Assembly: GCF_001746915.1 (NCBI RefSeq)
Contig: NZ_MJGC01000050.1
Coordinates: 1-64,000, forward strand
Direction: 5' to 3'
Length of the DNA stretch: 64,000 bases
DNA from: Desertifilum tharense IPPAS B-1220
Lineage (GTDB): Bacteria; Cyanobacteriota; Cyanobacteriia; Cyanobacteriales; Desertifilaceae
In this document: positions 8,179-16,601 of the stretch, one piece after another
Numbering within the stretch: position 1 is the first letter of the stretch
Layout of the letters: every line of letters starts with the position of its first letter
Program-made: the position numbers and the translations under genes
The notes under the pieces: generated by a model
Seen by the model: only the letters and a program-made list of their open reading frames with translations
What the model was told of the DNA's origin: nothing
Database searches by the model: none

Positions 8179-9579
8179 CTAGCCGATCAACGGCAAGAAG
8201 ATTTCAAATTCTGTTCCGGTTTCCAGCTTGTCGATCGCGTCGCAGGTATTGCGCGATCGCAGATTAAACTTCCCCCCATGCCGGGAGGTAATAATCCAAT
8301 AACTTAACGCCAGACTCGTCTCTTTTTCCGCCCGTCGTTCCACAGAAAACGAGTCCAGAATCTCCTGTTTGGCGCGTTCCGACAACCCCGGACCGTTATC
8401 GGCGATCGCAATTCTCACCCAGCGAGAATCGGGCTTACCCGGCTGACTCGGTTCCAAAGAACAAACCTCCGTCACGATCCGGATAGACGGTTGATAGTGA
8501 AAGTCACGCGGATCTTTGCCTTGAAACTCCACGGCAAACTTCAACGCGACGGCTCGATTGAGCAACGCATTTACGGCATTCGTGAGAATGTTCATAAATA
8601 CCTGGTTCAGTTGACTGATGAAACAAGGCACGGACGGCAATTTGCCGTAATTTCTAATAATTTGGATATCGCTGCCCAGACGACTTTTCAACAACAAGAC
8701 AATACTGTCGAGACTGGCATGAATATCTGCGGGCTTGGGGTAGATTTCATCAATATGGCAAAAGTTTTGCAAGCCAATCGCCAGTTGCTTCAAGCGTTCT
8801 GCCCCAGTCATGATGCTTTGAAGAGAACGCGGCAAGTCTTGTTGAATAAACTCTAAATCGATCTCTTCTTTAAGCTGTTCAATTTCGGCGGGGAGTTCGG
8901 GCAAGTATTTTTCGTAAGTCTCCGCCAATTCCATCAAGCTTTGGGAATAGGTGGAAACGTAGGTGAGATTTCCCCAAATAAAACTGATGGGATCGAGAAT
9001 TTCATGGGCAACCCCATCCACCAAACGCCCCAAATTCGCCATTTTCTCGCTTTGGATGGTTTGGGCTTGAATGCGTTCGTAGCGCACTTGAGCATCAATC
9101 CCGCGAATTTGCCAAGATGCTAAGTGCAGTTCGTGAATATCTAATAAGCGTAGGGTGCGGTTATTGCCTTTGACAACCACGGGTTCTGCAATCAGTTCTG
9201 GCGATCGCCTCAACGCTTGACCCGTTGCCGTCACGATCGACATCGTTTCCGGTAGGATCAAAATGTCGGTGCGGGCGTAGCTATAAAGCACCTCTAAAGG
9301 CTGAGTGAGAAATAATTGCAAACCTTGCGGCAGCAGTAAGTATTCCAACATCCGTCGCCGCGAGATCATGCCGACAAACTGCCCATCATTCACCAAAATG
9401 GCACCGGGTAAAGAGGGATACTGCTCAAATACGCGCGCAACCTCAGTGCCAATACAACCGATTTCTACCTGAAACTCGTATAAGGGTAAATCGCCCAGGG
9501 TCGGCTCTACTCCAAATTCGTGCTGATTGCCTTCAAATAGAGTCGGTGGCGATATCTTAGGATGAAAGGATTTGGGCAC
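8179..9579 (-). CDS. CBS-like sensor fused to a degenerate histidine kinase
   Basis: This 466-residue protein has no membrane segment. Residues 27-165 are a CBS-like sensor (LPGAILVNDGQFVGMISRRR) shared with the next two upstream genes. The dimerisation domain has VAHEILDP near residue 190, so the phospho-acceptor His is present. The ATPase domain keeps the N box (NILTNAVNALL) and IADNGPGLS, but the F and G2 boxes are altered: SFSVERRAEKETSLALSY stands where FFTTKxxGxGTGLGLA is expected. ATP-lid function is doubtful, so it may act as a phosphatase, adaptor or dimer partner of its paralogue. It is last in the signalling run. Confidence 0.85.
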   Translation of the reverse strand: MPKSFHPKISPPTLFEGNQHEFGVEPTLGDLPLYEFQVEIGCIGTEVARVFEQYPSLPGAILVNDGQFVGMISRRRMLEYLLLPQGLQLFLTQPLEVLYSYARTDILILPETMSIVTATGQALRRSPELIAEPVVVKGNNRTLRLLDIHELHLASWQIRGIDAQVRYERIQAQTIQSEKMANLGRLVDGVAHEILDPISFIWGNLTYVSTYSQSLMELAETYEKYLPELPAEIEQLKEEIDLEFIQQDLPRSLQSIMTGAERLKQLAIGLQNFCHIDEIYPKPADIHASLDSIVLLLKSRLGSDIQIIRNYGKLPSVPCFISQLNQVFMNILTNAVNALLNRAVALKFAVEFQGKDPRDFHYQPSIRIVTEVCSLEPSQPGKPDSRWVRIAIADNGPGLSERAKQEILDSFSVERRAEKETSLALSYWIITSRHGGKFNLRSRNTCDAIDKLETGTEFEIFLPLIG

Positions 9580-9698
9580 AGCTCATCAAACCGAATCCAA
9601 CGAGGTTGAACTAAAAGCGGGTCATCTTAATCGTTGACTTCCCCTTAGCCTACCATTTCAGTGACGGCTCGTGTTTGCTGTTGCGCTTGATACGGCTT

Positions 9699-11033
9699 TT
9701 AGGTCGCTGGGAGCAAAATTTCAAATTCTGTCCCCTTACCGGACGGTAGATAGGGCGATCGCACGCGAATCTGACCTTGATGTTTTTGGGTAATAATCTG
9801 GTGGGAAATGGCTAGCCCTAAACCCGTACCTTGTCCTACGGGTTTGGTGGTAAAAAAGGTCTCAAAAATTCGCGATTGAATGTCTGTCGGAATCCCAGAA
9901 CCGTTATCTGCAATCCGAATGCTGACTAAGGAGGCGGGGCTTTCTTCAACAAGGGTGGTGGTAATTTCAATCCAGGGCTGTTCGCCTGCTTGGGGGGGTT
10001 GCTCAACTAGGGCATCAATTGCATTGCTGAGGAGGTTCATAAATACTTGGGACAGTTGTCCCGAATAACAGGAAATTAGGGGCAATTCGCCATAGTTTTT
10101 AATCAGATGAATTCCTTGCTTCAGGCGATTGTTTAAAATCAGCAGGGTACTTTCAATACATTCATGCAGGTCGGCGGGTTGAGGATTGGACTCGTTCATG
10201 TGGGAGAAGTTTCGCAAGCCGCTGACGAGTTTGCTGAGGCGATCGGCACCCACTTGCATACTGCCGATAATTTGCGGAAAATCTTCTCGCAAAAAATCAA
10301 ATTCTATTTCTTCTTTGAGTTGTTCGATTTCTGGATTGGAGGTTGAGATAACCTTTTGATATGCCTCAATTAATACCAGTAAATCTTGAGAGTAATTGGC
10401 AAGAAATTGGAGGTTTCCTAGAATGCAGTTAACCGGGTTTCTAATTTCATGAGCAACTCCGGCAACCATTTGCCCTAAGCTTGCCATCTTTTCGGTTTGG
10501 ATGAGTTGAGATTGTGTATTTTCTTTAAGCAGTTGTGTGGTTAATTCATGAATATGAGATTGAGCGACTAATAGGCGATGAATATCGAGCAGTCGGTATT
10601 CGGTTTCGCTTAATTGCACGACGATTGGCTCGTAAAGATATTCTGGCGATCGCTGTAACGAACGACGCGCAGCATCGACAATTAGGGTATTGCCTGGAAA
10701 CATCAAAACTTGCAGTTGGTTCTCCGCCAGACGGTGCAGGGTGTGGATCGGGCGTTTGAGAAATAATTCTAAACCATAGGGGCGGCTGAGGTGTTCTAAG
10801 AATCGCCGCCGCGAAATCATGCCGACAAATTTCTCTTTGTCAGTTAAAATTGCACCGGGTAAAAGCGGATTGGCTTCTAAGGTTCTTTTGACTTCTTGTC
10901 CGAGTTGAGACAACTCAACCTGAAACCGATAAAGCGGTAGCTGTTGCAGCGTTGATTCTAAGGTAAGATTCATCCCTTCGTTTTCTGTGTAAGAAACAAC
11001 GGGCGGATAAGGGCGTTGAATTTTAACTACCAT
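9699..11033 (-). CDS. CBS-like sensor histidine kinase
   Basis: This 444-residue soluble histidine kinase has an N-terminal CBS-like sensor (residues 27-165: LPGAILTDKEKFVGMISRRR, YEPIVVQLSETEYRLLDIHR) and a short coiled linker. Its H box is VAHEIRNPVN near residue 195, N box NLLSNAIDAL, G1 IADNGSGIP, F box FETFFTTKP and G2 GQGTGLGLAIS, all intact. No response regulator is adjacent. It lies 119 bp upstream of its degenerate paralogue and 186 bp after the diguanylate cyclase, all in one direction. Confidence 0.92.
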   Translation of the reverse strand: MVVKIQRPYPPVVSYTENEGMNLTLESTLQQLPLYRFQVELSQLGQEVKRTLEANPLLPGAILTDKEKFVGMISRRRFLEHLSRPYGLELFLKRPIHTLHRLAENQLQVLMFPGNTLIVDAARRSLQRSPEYLYEPIVVQLSETEYRLLDIHRLLVAQSHIHELTTQLLKENTQSQLIQTEKMASLGQMVAGVAHEIRNPVNCILGNLQFLANYSQDLLVLIEAYQKVISTSNPEIEQLKEEIEFDFLREDFPQIIGSMQVGADRLSKLVSGLRNFSHMNESNPQPADLHECIESTLLILNNRLKQGIHLIKNYGELPLISCYSGQLSQVFMNLLSNAIDALVEQPPQAGEQPWIEITTTLVEESPASLVSIRIADNGSGIPTDIQSRIFETFFTTKPVGQGTGLGLAISHQIITQKHQGQIRVRSPYLPSGKGTEFEILLPAT

Positions 11034-11219
11034 AAAGGTTCAGCGATTAAGGTAAAACCGGCTCCTTTAGCATAAGCAATTTAAAACAGGGTTTGAACTT
11101 AAAACCGGATTCTTTTTAAGACTTTTAAGATCCGCAACCCCGCATCGGGAGGCTCTTAAACTGGTCTTAAACTATTAACCTGAATTTAAACTTTGGGAGC
11201 GGCAGAAAAAAGCGATGGA

Positions 11220-12236
11220 TTAACTCATTGAGGGACTTAAAACAACGCGATCGCGCCCTTGTTTTTTAGCAGCATACAAAGCGGCGTCTGCGGCTAAAAT
11301 CAGATGAGAAGCGCCTGCATTCCCAAACGGAACTGTTGTGGCAACCCCAATACTCAGACGGACAAAACCACAAGGGGAATGGGGATGGGCAATTTCTAAA
11401 GCCTGAATCTCAGCCTGAATAATTTTAGCCACTTGTACGGCTCCGGTTGCTCCAGTATTCGGTAAAATGACTGCAAACTCCTCGCCGCCATAGCGAGCCA
11501 CCAGATCGGCGGGCCGCTTCACGGCTTGGCAAATGGCTTTAGCAACCGCCTGCAAACAGCGATCGCCCGCTTGATGACCGTAGGTGTCGTTGTACAGTTT
11601 GAAATAGTCTACATCACAGAGGATTAGCGAGAGGGAAATCCCCTCCCGCGCTAGGCGATGCCATTCGCGATCGAGGTATTGATCGAAGCGCCGTCGGTTC
11701 GCAAGCTGGGTTAAAGCATCCAGACAGGCGAGGCGTTCTAACTCTTGATTGGCAGTTTCTAAATCGCGATAGAGTTGGTTGAGCAGTTGCGTGGTGAGTT
11801 TGAGAATTTTAGATTGGCTCACCAGCAGTTGTTGGGCGTCTAGCAAGCGATAGCAATGGGATGATAATTTCACCACCAGCGGTTCGTACAGTAAATCGGG
11901 CGATCGCTCTAAGGCTAAACTCGCGGCTTCTGTAATTGCCATTGTCCCTGGTACCACCAAAGCCTCCTTCCCGGCGAACCGATGCAGAATCTTTAACGGA
12001 CGCTTGAGAAACAACTCTAAACCGTAGGGACGACTCATCTGTTCGAGAAAACGCTGTCGCGAGATTAGACCGAAGAATTGTCCCCCCTCAGTTAAAATCG
12101 CTCCAGGTAACAAACGATTCGCCTCAAACGCCCTGGCAACTTCTATACCCACTTGCTCAACTTCCATCTGGCAGTTGTGGAGCGATAGCTCTTGGAGTGT
12201 AGAATTTTGAGAAAGCTCAGGCATAAAATTAAGCAC
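11220..12236 (-). CDS. CBS-like sensor diguanylate cyclase
   Basis: This 338-residue protein makes cyclic-di-GMP. Its N-terminal 150 residues match the sensor of the next two kinases (LPGAILTEGGQFFGLISRQR, YEPLVVKLSSHCYRLLDAQQ). The GGDEF domain has CDVDYFKLYNDTYGHQAGD and the active site RYGGEEF near residue 247. An RxxD inhibitory site (RPAD) lies five residues before GGEEF, so product inhibition is likely. There is no EAL domain or membrane segment. It lies 42 bp after the small gene upstream, so they probably share an mRNA. Confidence 0.93.
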   Translation of the reverse strand: MLNFMPELSQNSTLQELSLHNCQMEVEQVGIEVARAFEANRLLPGAILTEGGQFFGLISRQRFLEQMSRPYGLELFLKRPLKILHRFAGKEALVVPGTMAITEAASLALERSPDLLYEPLVVKLSSHCYRLLDAQQLLVSQSKILKLTTQLLNQLYRDLETANQELERLACLDALTQLANRRRFDQYLDREWHRLAREGISLSLILCDVDYFKLYNDTYGHQAGDRCLQAVAKAICQAVKRPADLVARYGGEEFAVILPNTGATGAVQVAKIIQAEIQALEIAHPHSPCGFVRLSIGVATTVPFGNAGASHLILAADAALYAAKKQGRDRVVLSPSMS

Positions 12237-12278
12237 GCTCGCAACGATCTGACACTCAATATCGAGAGGGTTTCGGTT

Positions 12279-12653
12279 CTAGGAGGAAGCAGACTCCGGT
12301 GAAGTGTTGAGTTGCACCTCGGCTGAGGAAACAACCTGAGATTCGTTTTCCTCGTTCAGCGCTGCTTCCAAGTTGGCTAAGAGCAGTTTGAGTTTCATCC
12401 GCCCCACATAAGGCCATCCCCCATTCGCTTCAATTTCTCGTAAAAAGTTATAAAGCTCTTGGCGGTTATTGGGTAGAGCCTCTTGAAACACGCTATCTCG
12501 AATTTCTTGGTGAACCGCTTCTAGCGATCGCAGCAAGTGAAGCAACGCCCACGCATCCCCGCGACTCTGTTGAGCCAGTTGGTGGATGCTATCGGTTGCT
12601 TGTTGCAGTTGGTCTTGCCAGGTTTCTAGAGGAGAACCTATCCCATTATTCAT
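12279..12653 (-). CDS. Conserved hypothetical protein
   Basis: The ATG at 12653 (MNNGIGSPLETWQDQLQQAT) is preferred; the frame can extend to 12686, but AGGAG lies just before 12653. The protein has about 124 residues and is alpha-helical, with an acidic Ser/Glu-rich tail. It has no membrane segment. I do not recognise a named domain. It is the first gene of the minus-strand signalling run and may be a partner of the sensor proteins, but only its position suggests that. Confidence 0.65.
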   Translation of the reverse strand: MNNGIGSPLETWQDQLQQATDSIHQLAQQSRGDAWALLHLLRSLEAVHQEIRDSVFQEALPNNRQELYNFLREIEANGGWPYVGRMKLKLLLANLEAALNEENESQVVSSAEVQLNTSPESASS

Positions 12654-12686
12654 CAGCAGCTCCTTGGGAAAACACCCACCTCGCAC

Positions 12687-13045
12687 AGCAGGTGAGTGTC
12701 ATTGAATCTTAGTCTCCTTCAATTTAGCCGGGAATTGCCCAAAATTCAGGACTGACGCAAGACGGCTATGGGTAGGGGCTAGCCAATCGAGAGAATAATC
12801 CGTACAGTAGCTCTATTGCTGAGAGCGATCGACCTTTGATATTTTGATTCGGGCGATCGCATTTTATCTGGCTGGCGGTCGGCTTGGCTGTTTGTGGCAC
12901 TACGGCGCAGGTTGTTGAGAAAAGGGCGATCGCTCCGATCCGATTCAACAGGAAGTGCATAAACTTAGATTACTCAGTAATTGTTGAGCAAATGGCGATC
13001 GCACTTTGCGCTCCAGTTCAATCTCCCCCAAATTTTTTCGCTCTC
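12687..13045. other. Intergenic region without a clear gene
   Basis: This region has several HIP1 octamers (GCGATCGC) and only short frames that look accidental. No terminator or tRNA was found. Confidence 0.6.
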
Positions 13046-13507
13046 CTATATTCCCCAATCAAGAATAAAATATTCATCTCCAGTTACTAGATTTGCATAA
13101 TTAGCAAGAGTTTTCAACTTATTAACTAATCTGTCTCTTTGAAACTCACTTTTCTTGTGGTTTCCTTCATTTTCTGATTTTTTATTATCGATAGTTTGTA
13201 TCCATGAACCCGTTAAAATTAGTGGGTCTAAACCTTTTAAAAATAGACTTGCCCAGGATTCCATCACATGATGAAATATTTCAGAACCTTCTTTATTAAT
13301 TATTGTTATTCCATAATAGTTTAATCCATAGGTTCTCGTTATTTGAGGTGTTTCTGGATTTAAACTAGGTACCCATTGTAAAGCATCCCAGATGTATTGA
13401 ATAAAATCATCGTGAAGTTTGACATTAGATTGTTTACGAATGTAGTTTTTTAGATAATCAGTATCTGCATATTGCTTATAGTCAAATTCTTGTTTAATTA
13501 AAAAAAT
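13046..13507 (-). pseudogene. Immunity-like protein fragment, 5' end missing
   Basis: The minus strand is open for about 153 codons from 13507, but no ATG, GTG or TTG sits near its upstream limit; the first usable ATG gives only 73 residues. The reading is IKQEFDYKQYADTDYLKNYI, then YIWDALQWVPSLNPETPQIT, YGLNYYGITIINKEGSEIFH, ESWASLFLKGLDPLILTGSW, and ends YFILDWGI. This looks like a small globular protein of the type found as immunity genes behind polymorphic toxins. It is AT-rich compared with its neighbours. It lies downstream of Rhs and CdiI-like pieces in the same direction, which supports that view. The exact family is unknown. Confidence 0.5.
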
Positions 13508-13759
13508 CGTGAATCATCTTTTTTCTTGTTATTTTAGTTAATTTTAACCAAGAGCTACACAAACTGGCTCAGTTGCTTTTTCCAAATTTCACACTCTTCA
13601 TACGTTTGACATCTCAGTAATATTGGTATTACCTCCAGTATCTGTCGTTAAAGAATTGAGGATGTTGGGTTTCACTGTAGTTCTACCCAACCTACTAGCT
13701 AACTTCTGGGGTGTACTTCATAAATCTGTAAACTGAATCAATCTTCGTCAACCGATTGC
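13508..13759. other. Degenerate spacer in the Rhs locus
   Basis: No gene was seen. It contains an inverted repeat GTTGGGT...ACCCAAC (about 13659-13691) of the family that also occurs in the 83-bp repeats at 45.9 kb. Confidence 0.5.
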
Positions 13760-13813
13760 CTACCGCATTGGATTGGCATTAACATAGGTCGTGGGATTAC
13801 CAAAGACATCTTT
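13760..13813 (-). pseudogene. Rhs core/tip fragment
   Basis: About 17 codons on the minus strand read KDVFGNPTTYVNANPMR before a stop. The pattern D-x-FGNPT-x-Y/L-V is typical of Rhs YD-repeat proteins near the end of the conserved core. It lies just downstream of the CdiI-like gene, as displaced toxin tips do in Rhs loci. Confidence 0.5.
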
Positions 13814-13836
13814 GCATTATTATTTTTATGTTTGAG

Positions 13837-14256
13837 TTAGGCATAAAAATTTAAAATTAACTTTCCTACTTCTTCAGCTTGAGGAATACATTTAACAGCT
13901 TGATCTGAAAGAGGCTCAAAATTGCCCCGATTATCTGGTATTTCAGGGGTAATTTCTACATCCACTTCGTTAAATACAACAGAAATACTGGATGCTTTTT
14001 TAGAAAAAGTCCTCCAACTTTTAAAGCCTGTAAAATTGAGTAATTCTTCTGTTATAAGTTGCAAGTTGTTGGGATGGGAAATTTTTGTCTGAGAAAACTG
14101 TAGAGTATTTAGAACAGCTTCCCCTAGAGACCGAGAGGTTGTATTTCGGCTTAATTTAAACATGGGTTCACAGCTTATCCAAATACCAAATACGGTTTCA
14201 GACTGACAGAACAAATAAATAACCTCATCTCGGAAGTATATATGACATCTCTTCAT
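13837..14256 (-). CDS. CdiI-like immunity protein
   Basis: This 139-residue protein starts MKRCHIYFRDEVIYLFCQSE and has TVFGIWISCEPMFKLS, SLGEAVLNTLQFSQ, FTGFKSWRTFSKKASSISV and an end FEPLSDQAVKCIPQ. This arrangement matches contact-dependent growth inhibition immunity proteins as I remember them. Such proteins bind and block a toxin carried at the tip of a large Rhs/CdiA protein. The gene begins 22 bp after the stop of a truncated Rhs frame, the expected place for an immunity gene. It appears intact although its toxin is missing, so it may be an orphan immunity gene. Confidence 0.7.
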   Translation of the reverse strand: MKRCHIYFRDEVIYLFCQSETVFGIWISCEPMFKLSRNTTSRSLGEAVLNTLQFSQTKISHPNNLQLITEELLNFTGFKSWRTFSKKASSISVVFNEVDVEITPEIPDNRGNFEPLSDQAVKCIPQAEEVGKLILNFYA

Positions 14257-14278
14257 GTGACTGCTTATGACGGAAACT

Positions 14279-14665
14279 TCACCCCAAATTATCGTACTCG
14301 TAATAAGTCACCCGCCCCAACGGGTCAACTGTCGCCACAGTCCGCCCCAACTTATCGTACTCACTCTGAGTCCGAGGATTATCATCTAGAGTGTTTGGAG
14401 TATTATCGGGATAAATAACCTCTACCAATCGACCGCTGTTATCGTAGCGATATTCGGTGCGATTTCTGAGTTCGTCAATCTCGGTTTTGACTAAGCCATT
14501 CTTGTAATACTCAGTCTGGCTTCTGGAATTGCCTGTTAAGAAAGCAGGGGTACGATCGGGATAGATAGCGCCAGTCCAGTCTATAGTAGCAAGCGTTTGA
14601 CCGGGAGCGTGAAGCGAAGCTATCCCGAAGGGAATCGCGCTAGCCAACTGAGACAGCGCATCCAC
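14279..14665 (-). pseudogene. Truncated Rhs (YD-repeat) protein
   Basis: The 128 residues carry YD-repeat motifs: TEYRYDNSGRLVEVIYP, SEYDKLGRTVATVDPLGRV and TYYEYDNLG. Full Rhs proteins exceed 1000 residues, so this is a remnant without an export region or complete barrel. It stops right after a YD repeat and before the immunity gene. The first 20 or so residues (SAIPFGIASLHAPG) are encoded by a dispersed palindromic repeat inserted in the frame. Confidence 0.8.
14608..14646. repeat. Palindromic repeat inside the Rhs remnant
   Basis: GCGAAGCTATCCCGAAGG followed by GAATCGC (14614-14638) forms an imperfect palindrome of a type seen many times in cyanobacterial genomes. A shorter relative occurs at 55249-55268. 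It is translated in frame in the Rhs remnant. Confidence 0.6.
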
Positions 14666-14779
14666 TCCATCGGGAAATAAGTCCCGAAATTAATGACAGA
14701 CAAGCTCTGCCCTTCCGGGGCGGCTTTGATGGTACACTCATTCCTGGTGGGCTGGGATCAACCCCTGAAAAAACCCGAC

Positions 14780-15066
14780 GCTACTTTAACTGTAGCGCTC
14801 TGCTGAACCTTGGCAACTGAATCTCTGGGGTTCTACTTGATTGCTCCGTTTGGGATACTGGGCTTACGAATACAACCGGCTCCTGAAAGTCGGTCAAAGA
14901 TTCTGTAAACTCAAGCCCATTTTGGAGCCATCCAACTACGGTAGAGCCTACCGGAAGTGAAGGTTTCGGAAAAGAGCCACCCATCCTGTAGAGGACGCAA
15001 GGACTCTGGGCGGATGGGAACTCATCAAAACCGAGAATCTTTGCTTTTGCGGACGGGGAGTGTCAA
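14780..15066 (+). mobile_element. Relic right end of an IS605/TnpB-type element
   Basis: The plus strand at 15035-15066 starts GAATC and ends GGGGAGTGTCAA with a GC/CTTTT/GC centre, closely matching the right end of the TnpB element at 329-361. Only remnants lie upstream; no TnpB domain can be read. The 5' limit is arbitrary. The following 20 nt (15067 on) would have been the host flank. Confidence 0.5.
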
Positions 15067-15252
15067 GGGATCGACAAACATTTAATATTGAATTTTGATC
15101 GAACGATTCCGCCAACTCATGACAAACGCGATGTTGTAACCGTTTGGGTATGCAGACGCTCGCTCAAACACCAGCATCTTCCAGGCTACGGAGAGCGTAG
15201 CACTGACAATTTTTTGAGATTGGAGATTCGAGGTTAAGTATAGAGGTTGAAC
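15067..15252 (+). promoter_or_regulatory. psbO upstream region
   Basis: This is 186 bp between the relic element end and psbO. It has a palindrome GCTACG-GAGA-GCGTAGC (15185-15200) and AGAGG just before the start codon. No definite promoter box was assigned. Confidence 0.35.
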
Positions 15253-16083
15253 ATGAGGTATCGCGCTTTTCTAGGTGCTATTTTGGCTCTGTGCCTATGT
15301 TTCATTACAGCTTGTAGCGACGCAGCAAGCACGAGTAATAAACAGCTTACTTATGACGATATCAGAGGGACAGGACTTGCCAATAACTGTCCTCAACTGG
15401 GTGAAACTGCACGGGGAGCAATTCCCATTGATAACAGCCAAACCTACGAGATTAGTGAGTTGTGCTTGCAGCCTACCGCTTTCTTCGTTAAAGAAGAGAG
15501 CGTTAACAAACGTCAAGCGGCTGAGTTTATTCCCGGTAAATTGCTGACTCGCTATACATCTACCCTGACTCAAATCATGGGGCCGGTGACATCTAACGCT
15601 GATAAAAGCTTGACTTTTAAAGAAACTGACGGGATTGATTTCCAAGCAATTACCGTCCAGCTTCCCGGTGGCGAGCAGTTTCCGTTCTTATTCACGATTA
15701 AAGGTCTAACGGCGACCACTCAACCAGGTGTTGAAAGTTTGAACACCTCGACCGATTTTGAAGGGAGCTTTAAGGTTCCTTCCTATCGCGGCGCGACTTT
15801 CTTAGATCCCAAAGGTCGCGGTTTGGCTACTGGGTATGATAATGCAGTCGCGCTTCCGGCACAAGCGGATAACCGCGAGTTGGTGCGGGCGAATGTGAAA
15901 CAAGTTGAGAACCGCAACGGTGAGATTTCCTTGCAAATTGCTAAGGTGGACAACCGGACGGGCGAAATTGCTGGGACTTTCGAGAGCATTCAGCCCTCGG
16001 ATAACGATTTAGGGGCTAAAGAGTCGGTTGATATTATGATTCGCGGGATTTTTTATGCTCGCTTTAATCCCCAAGCTGCTTAA
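15253..16083 (+). CDS. psbO: Photosystem II manganese-stabilizing protein PsbO
   Basis: PsbO is the 33-kDa lumenal protein that stabilises the Mn4CaO5 cluster. The 276-residue sequence has a signal peptide (FLGAILALCLCFITACS), the mature start LTYDDIRGTGLANNCPQL, the Cys pair of the family, and the blocks GGEQFPFLFTIKGL, FKVPSYRGATFLDPKGRG and ANVKQVENRNGEISLQIAKV. The ATG at 15253 follows AGAGG; a TTG two codons earlier is also open. The hydrophobic ACS may form a lipobox. A terminator follows at 16160. Confidence 0.98.
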   Translation: MRYRAFLGAILALCLCFITACSDAASTSNKQLTYDDIRGTGLANNCPQLGETARGAIPIDNSQTYEISELCLQPTAFFVKEESVNKRQAAEFIPGKLLTRYTSTLTQIMGPVTSNADKSLTFKETDGIDFQAITVQLPGGEQFPFLFTIKGLTATTQPGVESLNTSTDFEGSFKVPSYRGATFLDPKGRGLATGYDNAVALPAQADNRELVRANVKQVENRNGEISLQIAKVDNRTGEIAGTFESIQPSDNDLGAKESVDIMIRGIFYARFNPQAA

Positions 16084-16159
16084 ATTGATGGCGAATTTTT
16101 AAAGGAATTCCAAAGTTTTCGCCACAAAGACTATCTGTACCTTTAAAGTCTTTAAAGTA

Positions 16160-16186
16160 AAGAGGGGCAATTTGCCTCTCTTTTTT
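16160..16186 (+). terminator. psbO terminator
   Basis: AGAGG and CCTCT flank GGCAATTTG, followed by six T, 77 bp after the psbO stop. Confidence 0.8.
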
Positions 16187-16601
16187 AATGGGCAGTGAGA
16201 GCGATCGCGCGATTGACGATCGCTGTCGTTATAAAAGCTACAACTAGTCTACGGAGTTGAGGAGGAAAATTTGACCAAGAACGCTAAAATCGGCTCAATG
16301 CAAGTGGGGCTTCAGGCTGGAGCGAGAGGCATTTCCGTAAAATTGCCCTTGCAGCGATCGCCCTCTGGTTGATAGGGTAAATTTATTCAAAAAGTATCTT
16401 TTCAAAAGTTTGTAAATTTACACTCAAAAATACATGCATCTACACTCGATTAGGCAGCATCAAAAACCACACCTATAGATAAATGCCTAGATCGAAAGCA
16501 GCAAGGCTTGTGCGATAAGTCACTGCGATCGCGCCAAAACTTTTGAAAACTAAGTTTAGTTGCTACCGCTTTTCCTTGGCCTACCCCACCTGAGCATCGT
16601 C
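16187..16601. other. Intergenic region upstream of sigF
   Basis: This region has HIP1 sites and no convincing gene. The sigF promoter is probably here, but I could not fix it. Confidence 0.5.

Noticed and set aside
8491..8856. Plus-strand 121-codon frame
   Set aside because: Shadow of the degenerate histidine kinase gene.
14781..14984. Minus-strand 67-codon frame as a gene
   Set aside because: It lies opposite the relic TnpB end and has no recognisable domain.
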